The position numbers were made by a program, and so were the translations under genes. From Beijerinckia indica subsp. indica ATCC 9039 (GTDB taxonomy: Bacteria > Pseudomonadota > Alphaproteobacteria > Rhizobiales > Beijerinckiaceae), in assembly GCF_000019845.1 (NCBI RefSeq), contig NC_010581.1, positions 248,001 to 312,000 of the forward strand: a DNA stretch of 64,000 nucleotides, in the 5' to 3' direction. Position 1 is the stretch's first letter. The number at the start of each line of letters is the position of its first letter. Under the pieces are notes generated by a model. It saw nothing but the letters and a program-made list of their open reading frames with translations, did not search any database and had not been told where the DNA came from. This document shows, piece by piece, positions 58,960 through 64,000 of the stretch.

Positions 58960-60525
58960 ATGGTTGATCTCCTCGCACGGACAGATTCGCGTGCCGAGCC
59001 CGAAATCGAGGCTGCCCCCTCAGCACCGGCTGCATCCTCATCGGCCGAAGGACTGAGTTGCCTGCCGCTTTTCTTTCCTCTTGCCGGGCGAACCGTCGTC
59101 CTCGCCGGTGATGGGGAGGCCCTGGTCTGGAAAGCTGAGCTTTTGTACTCGACCGGGGCTTATCTGCGTGTTTTCGCGCCGCAACCCGTGCCTCGGCTAG
59201 CCGCTTTTCTCCAAAGTGAAGATCACGAGGCCGAAAAGCCCGCCCCATCAGCCTCTTCGCAAGAGCAGCGTTGCCTATGGCATCAGCGTCCAATCCGGGC
59301 GGAGGATCTTTCCGGCGCGGCACTGGTCATTGCCGCCTGCGATGAGGATAGCGAGGCTGCGGCCCTCCTGGCCATGGCGCGCGCGGCCGGTGTGCCGATC
59401 AATATCATCGACAGACCGGAACGGTCGGATTTTCAGTTCGGCGCGATCCTCGATCGCTCTCCCCTTGTCATCGGCATTTCAACACACGGCGCCGCGCCGG
59501 CCCTGGCGCAAGCCCTGCGCGGCCGGCTCGAAGCCTGGCTGCCTGCTTCTTTGCAACATTGGGCGGCAGCCGCGCGAAACTGGCGCGCACGGTTGAAACG
59601 GGAGCCGGTGAACAATCCGCGGCGATTTTGGAGTCTGTTCAGCCAGGCGGCGCTTGCGGCGGATCGCGAGGCGCCGCGCGAAACGGATTTCCAGCGCATG
59701 CGCGAGGAGAGCCAGAAACAGGACGATGCAGAATCCCTGGAGGAAACCATAAGCCCCAACCAAAAAGGTGTCGTCGCTCTGGTCGGTGCGGGACCAGGTG
59801 ATCCCGAACTCCTGACCTTGAAGGCGCTGCGCTTCCTACAGGAAGCGGACGTCGTCCTCTATGACGATCTCGTTTCGCCACGCATCGTCGCCATGGCACG
59901 GCGCGATGCGGAAAAGATCCCGGTCGGCAAGCGCGGCTATCGTCCCTCATGCCGGCAGGATCATATTACCGCGCAATTGGTCGCGCTGGGGTTGGCGGGC
60001 AAGAAAGTGGTTCGTCTCAAGGGAGGTGACCCGATGATTTTCGGCCGCGCCAATGAGGAAATCGCGGCCCTGCGCGCGGTGGGCGTCAGGGTTGAGGTCG
60101 TTCCTGGCATCACGGCGGCGCTCGGCGCGGCCGCGAGCTTGCAAATGTCATTGACCGAGCGCGACAAAGCGCGGCGCCTGCAATTCATCACTGCCCATGC
60201 GCATGATGGAAGCTTGCCGGACGACATGGACTGGCGGGCTCTTTGTGATCCGCGCGCTTCAAGTATCGTTTATATGGGGGTGAAAACCCTGCAGGCTTTG
60301 GCCTCGCGGCTCCTCGCAGAGGGGATCGATCCGACGACGCCGGCTTTGCTCATCGAACGCGCGACCCAACGGGACGAAAGGGTACTCGCCGGCACGATCG
60401 AAAGCTTGCCGCCCCTGGTCGCGGCGGCGGCTCCTGACGGCCCCTGTCTCGTTTTCATTGGCGCAGCCTTCGCATCGCCTGAAACTGAGACATCAAAGGA
60501 CAGCGTTATCGAAGCCGCCCTGTGA
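58960..60525 (+). CDS. cysG: Siroheme synthase, fused type
   Basis: 521 residues combining an N-terminal precorrin-2 dehydrogenase/ferrochelatase module and a C-terminal uroporphyrinogen-III methyltransferase. N-terminal: LAGRTVVLAGDGEALVWKAELL (NAD site) and RSPLVIGISTHGAAPALAQALRGRLE. C-terminal: VALVGAGPGDPELLTLKALR, VGKRGYRPSCRQDHI, RLKGGDPMIFGRANEE and VVPGITAALGAAASL. Supplies siroheme for sulfite/nitrite reductases, relevant to the cys genes elsewhere in the window. The linker contains extra, acidic residues (about 240-262). Confidence 0.94.
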   Translation: MVDLLARTDSRAEPEIEAAPSAPAASSSAEGLSCLPLFFPLAGRTVVLAGDGEALVWKAELLYSTGAYLRVFAPQPVPRLAAFLQSEDHEAEKPAPSASSQEQRCLWHQRPIRAEDLSGAALVIAACDEDSEAAALLAMARAAGVPINIIDRPERSDFQFGAILDRSPLVIGISTHGAAPALAQALRGRLEAWLPASLQHWAAAARNWRARLKREPVNNPRRFWSLFSQAALAADREAPRETDFQRMREESQKQDDAESLEETISPNQKGVVALVGAGPGDPELLTLKALRFLQEADVVLYDDLVSPRIVAMARRDAEKIPVGKRGYRPSCRQDHITAQLVALGLAGKKVVRLKGGDPMIFGRANEEIAALRAVGVRVEVVPGITAALGAAASLQMSLTERDKARRLQFITAHAHDGSLPDDMDWRALCDPRASSIVYMGVKTLQALASRLLAEGIDPTTPALLIERATQRDERVLAGTIESLPPLVAAAAPDGPCLVFIGAAFASPETETSKDSVIEAAL

Positions 60526-60609
60526 ATTTTTTTTCACTGAACCCGTGAACTTGCGCCTTCAAAGCAAGGTCCACGCGCCTTCGCGATGGGGTTTCGCGGA
60601 GGCAAAGCC

Positions 60610-61011
60610 TCAGGCTTCCAGCGAGCGCAGGTTGTAGGGCGCCTGTTTTTGCTGGTCCTCGTCGGAAGCGGAATCGGCGTTTTTCTCGCGCGTGTCGAGA
60701 TTGGGCACCTTATCGAGATCGGCGAGGGCTTCATCGAGGCTGTTGCGGGCCTCGATGAGTTGGTGGCTCAATTCCTCGGCGGAGCGCTGCAGATTATCCC
60801 GCCGCGTGCGTGCAGCCCGGGCGTAGGTCGGATAAGCGAAATGGGTCGGATCGGAGACGCCAGCCCTTTGCTCTTCCAGGCTGATCTCCTGTTCGAGATC
60901 ACTCGCCATGCGGGAAAATTCCGCGATCATGGCCTCGATCTGCATGACACGGCGCCGTTTTTCCTCCGCATAAAAACGCTTGAGGCGCATGATATTCTCG
61001 CGCGATTTCAT
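60610..61011 (-). CDS. fliJ: FliJ-like flagellar export chaperone
   Basis: 133-residue coiled-coil protein: MKSRENIMRLKRFYAEEKRRRVMQIEAMIAEFSRMASDLEQEI, ISLEEQ, DPTHFAYPTYARAARTRRDNL. The conserved DPTHFAYPTYAKAA-type block is the alphaproteobacterial FliJ signature. Cytoplasmic, would act with FliI/FliH. No other flagellar gene is in the window, so it is solitary here. Confidence 0.75.
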   Translation of the reverse strand: MKSRENIMRLKRFYAEEKRRRVMQIEAMIAEFSRMASDLEQEISLEEQRAGVSDPTHFAYPTYARAARTRRDNLQRSAEELSHQLIEARNSLDEALADLDKVPNLDTREKNADSASDEDQQKQAPYNLRSLEA

Positions 61012-61090
61012 TCAGCAAGCTCCACACCGGTCACAAACGTCCTGTCCCTTGCGCCTTTTGAGGACAAAGGAGGCAGGGATGAAAAGCGGA

Positions 61091-61185
61091 CTAGTATCGA
61101 GAATCACAGATTCTCGATCCGTCACTTTTTAAACCGTATCCACCTCCTTGAAGCCCGACGAGTCGCGCTTCAAGGAGGTGGATAC
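61091..61185 (+). repeat. Family B structured repeat, copy 5
   Basis: CTAGTATCGAGAATC-ACA-GATTCTCGAT, linker CCGTCACTTTTTAAACC, GTATCCACCTCCTTGAAGC facing GCTTCAAGGAGGTGGATAC across CCGACGAGTCGC. The second stem is a distinct, fully paired variant (CCTCCTTGAAG/CTTCAAGGAGG). Confidence 0.9.
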
Positions 61186-61461
61186 GAGGCGACGCCATCC
61201 GATCCTGATCATCTGATCCTGATTCAAGGGAGCGAAGCCACGATGCCGGGTGAACGGCTCGAAAATCCGGATTGAGACTTTTCAATCGAGATTTTCGACG
61301 GCTTGGAAAGTGCGCGTCTCTTCCCTTGAACTTTCCGAACTAATTGTGGCGCAGTAAAGTTGCGTATTCCTTACCGAATTTGGTTCGTCTTCATGCAATG
61401 GACGAAGTCTTGCGGTGTTTCTGCTCAATTCTCCGATTGTCAGAAGCCTGTCCGTCATGCC

Positions 61462-61492
61462 TTGACCCTGTAGTCACTACAGGGCCCATGTG
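61462..61492 (+). promoter_or_regulatory. MerR-type metal-responsive promoter
   Basis: TTGACC (-35, 61462-61467) overlaps a perfect dyad CCCTGTAGT-C-ACTACAGGG (61466-61484). A poor -10 (CATGTG, 61487-61492) follows after a long 19-bp spacer. A dyad inside an over-long spacer is the hallmark of CadR/ZntR/PbrR-type MerR promoters. It lies 60-90 bp before the P-type ATPase. No MerR gene is nearby. Confidence 0.7.
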
Positions 61493-61553
61493 TGGAACCA
61501 TGCTGAATTTGTCTATGGTGAATTTATCCTGGTGACTTTGGCGAGGTGAGGTC

Positions 61554-63695
61554 ATGGCGAGCGCCAGCATCTTGAAGCTGCGGGTCGAAGGCATGGATTG
61601 CGGGGCCTGCGCCTTGAAGATCGAGGCCGCAATGCGGTCCTTGCCAGGTGTCGCGGATATTGCGGTCGATTATCACAAAGCCTCGCTCTCTCTCACGCTT
61701 GACGAAGACCGCTCTTCCCGCGCCGTAATCGAGGCCAGGATCAGGGCGCTCGGCTATACACCGATCGGTGACGGCGTGGCGGTGGCTTGTGAGACGGATC
61801 GTGATCATGGTCCAAGGCAAGACGCCTGGTGGGCCTCGCGCAAGGGACGGTTGGTCATCACGACGGGTGTTGTGCTGAGCCTTGCGACTATCATCGCCTA
61901 TCGCGCGCCGGAATGGTCATATTGGGCCTATGGCGTGGCGACACTGGCGGGCCTTTTACCGCTCAGCCGGCGGGCTTTGGCGGGAGCACGCTCGGGAGTT
62001 CCGTTCAGCATTGAGACGTTGATGACAATCGCCACGGCTGGCGCCATCGCCATCGGCGAGGCGCAAGAAGCCGCCGTGATCGTGTTCCTGTTTGCCGTGG
62101 GGGAATTATTGGAAGGCATCGCGGCTGATCGCGCGCGGACCGGCATCAAGGCGCTGACCAAGCTTTTGCCACGCCAAGCGCTCCGCCTACACGGGGCAAA
62201 TGTCGAGATGGTGTCCGTCGAGACATTGGCCGTCGGAGATCATGTGGTGGTTCGGCCGGGCGACAGGATTCCTTCCGATGGCTTCGTCGTCGAGGGGATG
62301 TCGGAGGTCGATGAAGCGCCTGTGACGGGGGAATCCATGCCTGTCGCCAAAGAGACCGGCGCGATTGTCTATGCGGGAAGCATCAATGCCAATGGCGAGT
62401 TGCGTGTCGAAATTACCCGGACAGCGGCTGATAATACGATCGCGCGCATCATTCATAAGGTCGAGGAGGCCCAGGCCTCGAAAGCACCGACAGCCCGTTT
62501 GATCGACCGTTTCAGCCGATTGTATACGCCTTTTGCCATGGCGGCGGCAGGCTTTGTGGTCCTGATGCCGCCGCTGTTCTTTGGGGCTGACTGGTTCCTC
62601 TCGATCTATCGCGGTCTGGCCGTGCTGCTGATCGCCTGTCCCTGTGCTCTCGTCGTTTCCACACCCACCGCCATTGCCTCGGGGCTTGCGAGCGGTGCCC
62701 GGCATGGCCTGCTCATCAAAGGAGGCGCGGCGCTCGAGACACTGAGCCGGGTCCAGACGATCGCCTTCGACAAGACGGGCACGCTGACCTTGGGTCATCC
62801 GCAAGTCACGGATGTTTTGCCAATCCATGGGAGCGTAGCCGAAATCCTCGTCAAGGCCGCGGCCGTCGAGCGGGGTTCCAGCCATCCGCTGGGAGTGGCG
62901 ATTGTCGCGGAAGCCGAGAAACGGCATCTCGCACTGCCCGAATGTTTCGGTGGTGGGATCGCCATTCCTGGCAAGGCGATGATGGGTCGATTGAAATCGG
63001 GTTTTGTCTGGGTGGAATCACCGCGCCATGCCGCCGCGCAAACCGCCCTGGCCGATAACAATGACGATGACATTGCGGCCAGGATCGCGGCCTTGGAAGG
63101 GGAAGGCAAGACCGTTGTCGTCATCAGGGAAAACAAGACGATACTCGGATTGATTGCTTTGCGTGATGCGCCGCGATCGGATGCGGCCGAAGGCCTTGCG
63201 CGGCTTCGTGCCCTGGGCCTTCGCCTGGTGATGCTCACGGGGGATAATGGACGCGCCGCGACAACGCTTGGTCATGTACTTGGCCTTGAGGTGAAAGCTG
63301 AACTTCTGCCTGACGCCAAACTCGACGCGATTTTGACCTATAAAGCCGAGGCGCCGATCGCCATGGTCGGCGATGGCATCAATGATGCGCCGGCGCTCGC
63401 CGCCGCCTCGGTCGGTATTGCAATGGGCTGCGGGACCGATGTCGCCTTGGAAACGGCCGATGCTGCGCTTTTGAAGAATCGTGTGACCGGGGTCGCCGAA
63501 CTGGTCGCTTTATCGCGCGCGACGCTTGCCATTGTCTGGCAGAATATCGCGCTGGCTCTTGGGTTCAAAAGCGTCTTTCTCGCAACCACTTTGTGGGGAG
63601 CGACGCCGCTTTGGACAGCGATTCTCGCCGATACTGGAGCCATGGTTCTCGTGACCGGCAACGCTCTGCGTCTGCTCCGTTTCAAAGTCAGTTGA
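61554..63695 (+). CDS. Heavy-metal-translocating P-type ATPase (Zn/Cd/Pb type)
   Basis: 713 residues. N-terminal metal-binding domain with GMDCGACA (about 13-20), membrane helices, the transmembrane CPC motif in [16 protein letters not shown] (about residue 362), phosphorylation site AFDKTGTLT (about 404-412), the SSHPLG helix (about 443), and hinge [12 protein letters not shown] (about 603-614). CPC with a MerR-type operator of this sequence points to Zn/Cd/Pb export rather than copper. It ends 8 bp into tolB. Confidence 0.92.
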   Translation: MASASILKLRVEGMDCGACALKIEAAMRSLPGVADIAVDYHKASLSLTLDEDRSSRAVIEARIRALGYTPIGDGVAVACETDRDHGPRQDAWWASRKGRLVITTGVVLSLATIIAYRAPEWSYWAYGVATLAGLLPLSRRALAGARSGVPFSIETLMTIATAGAIAIGEAQEAAVIVFLFAVGELLEGIAADRARTGIKALTKLLPRQALRLHGANVEMVSVETLAVGDHVVVRPGDRIPSDGFVVEGMSEVDEAPVTGESMPVAKETGAIVYAGSINANGELRVEITRTAADNTIARIIHKVEEAQASKAPTARLIDRFSRLYTPFAMAAAGFVVLMPPLFFGADWFLSIYRGLAVLLIACPCALVVSTPTAIASGLASGARHGLLIKGGAALETLSRVQTIAFDKTGTLTLGHPQVTDVLPIHGSVAEILVKAAAVERGSSHPLGVAIVAEAEKRHLALPECFGGGIAIPGKAMMGRLKSGFVWVESPRHAAAQTALADNNDDDIAARIAALEGEGKTVVVIRENKTILGLIALRDAPRSDAAEGLARLRALGLRLVMLTGDNGRAATTLGHVLGLEVKAELLPDAKLDAILTYKAEAPIAMVGDGINDAPALAAASVGIAMGCGTDVALETADAALLKNRVTGVAELVALSRATLAIVWQNIALALGFKSVFLATTLWGATPLWTAILADTGAMVLVTGNALRLLRFKVS

Positions 63696-64000
63696 GCAGG
63701 GGGCTCCAGGCAGGGTCGGAGGCGAAACTCGGCGTTGGCACGGGGAATTCGCCGCGACCGTAGAGATCGACCATGAACAGCCGTGGACCGCCCTGTCCGG
63801 AGGCATCGCGGAAGAACATGATATAGAGTCCGTTCGGCGCCCAGGTCGGCCCCTCGTTGTGAAAGCCCTCGGTCAGGATGCGTTCGCCCGAACCATCCGG
63901 TTTCATCACGCCAATGCCGAAACTGCTGCCTTTCTGACGTGTGAAGGCAATGTAGTCGCCGCGCGGCGACCAGACAGGCGTCGAATAGCGGCCATCGCCG
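63688..64000 (-). CDS. tolB: Tol-Pal system beta-propeller protein TolB, C-terminal part (partial)
   Basis: The minus-strand frame from the stop at 63688 stays open to the window edge. Readable segments: [53 protein letters not shown] and [11 protein letters not shown], i.e. repeating WSPxGxxIxF propeller blades ending as TolB does. Periplasmic partner of Pal in envelope constriction. Its stop is 8 bp inside the end of the convergent P-type ATPase gene. Confidence 0.92.
   Translation of the reverse strand, partial: GDGRYSTPVWSPRGDYIAFTRQKGSSFGIGVMKPDGSGERILTEGFHNEGPTWAPNGLYIMFFRDASGQGGPRLFMVDLYGRGEFPVPTPSFASDPAWSPLLN

Noticed and set aside
42287..61185. CRISPR array made of the family B repeats
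   Set aside because: Copies are kilobases apart, in both orientations, without regular spacers or cas genes.

Overview
The window is chromosomal DNA of a Rhizobiales-type alphaproteobacterium, most likely a member of the Beijerinckiaceae. This placement rests on the gene order hisB / DUF2628 / hisH / hisA ... hisF / hisE / coaA, on dnaX / ybaB / recR with the SRP RNA just upstream, on an exbB with a long N-terminal extension, on an Irr-type iron box, and on dense palindromic intergenic repeats. The species call is inference. No prophage, transposase, CRISPR array, tRNA or rRNA gene was seen.

Layout. 1-4.2 kb: end of hppA, rfbA, then the cysteine genes cysE and cysK and a 41-residue small ORF. 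4.4-12 kb: an adenosine-kinase-like PfkB gene, leuD, and the F1 ATP synthase operon atpH-A-G-D-C on the minus strand. 12-17.4 kb: leuS-lptE and holA, separated by a secreted EF-hand protein. 17.4-23.8 kb: yggS, a TPR/retropepsin-like exported protein, an L,D-transpeptidase-like protein divergent from an OmpR-type response regulator, a cyclic-nucleotide-binding-domain protein, and an unclassified polytopic membrane protein. 23.8-31.2 kb: a self-contained iron-uptake locus. A PepSY membrane protein, a PiuC-type dioxygenase, exbB, exbD and tonB run on the minus strand, divergent from a TonB-dependent siderophore receptor, with palindromic iron boxes between them. 31.2-41.3 kb: a CsbD-like protein, coaA, the histidine genes (interrupted by a TerC/DUF475 membrane protein and arfB) and hslVU. 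41.5-49.3 kb: a secreted hypothetical, a solitary HupH-like protein, recR, ybaB, dnaX, ffs, nudC and queC. 49.4-58.5 kb: a beta-propeller lactonase-like protein, a DbpA-like helicase, rpmE with an attenuator-like leader, purA, a frameshifted transmembrane protein, an HxlR regulator divergent from an F420/NADP-type oxidoreductase, and a periplasmic binding protein. 58.9-64 kb: fused siroheme synthase, a FliJ-like protein, a heavy-metal P-type ATPase with a MerR-type promoter, and the 3' end of tolB.

The most unusual content is intergenic. At least three families of structured dispersed repeats recur. Family B (five copies, about 95-103 bp) has an invariant small hairpin, a TTTAAA linker and a second stem whose two arms change together between copies. 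Family C (two clean copies, a tandem pair of which one is degenerate, one remnant and one mini-copy) is a three-hairpin element bounded by ATACCAA/TTGGTAT. Family A and related hairpins (GCATC...CCAAAAGTGG...) form mosaics. Repeat ends supply stop codons for two genes, and one copy ends exactly at the ribosome-binding site of nudC. All repeat, motif and start-site statements come from reading the sequence by eye; no database search or folding program was run.
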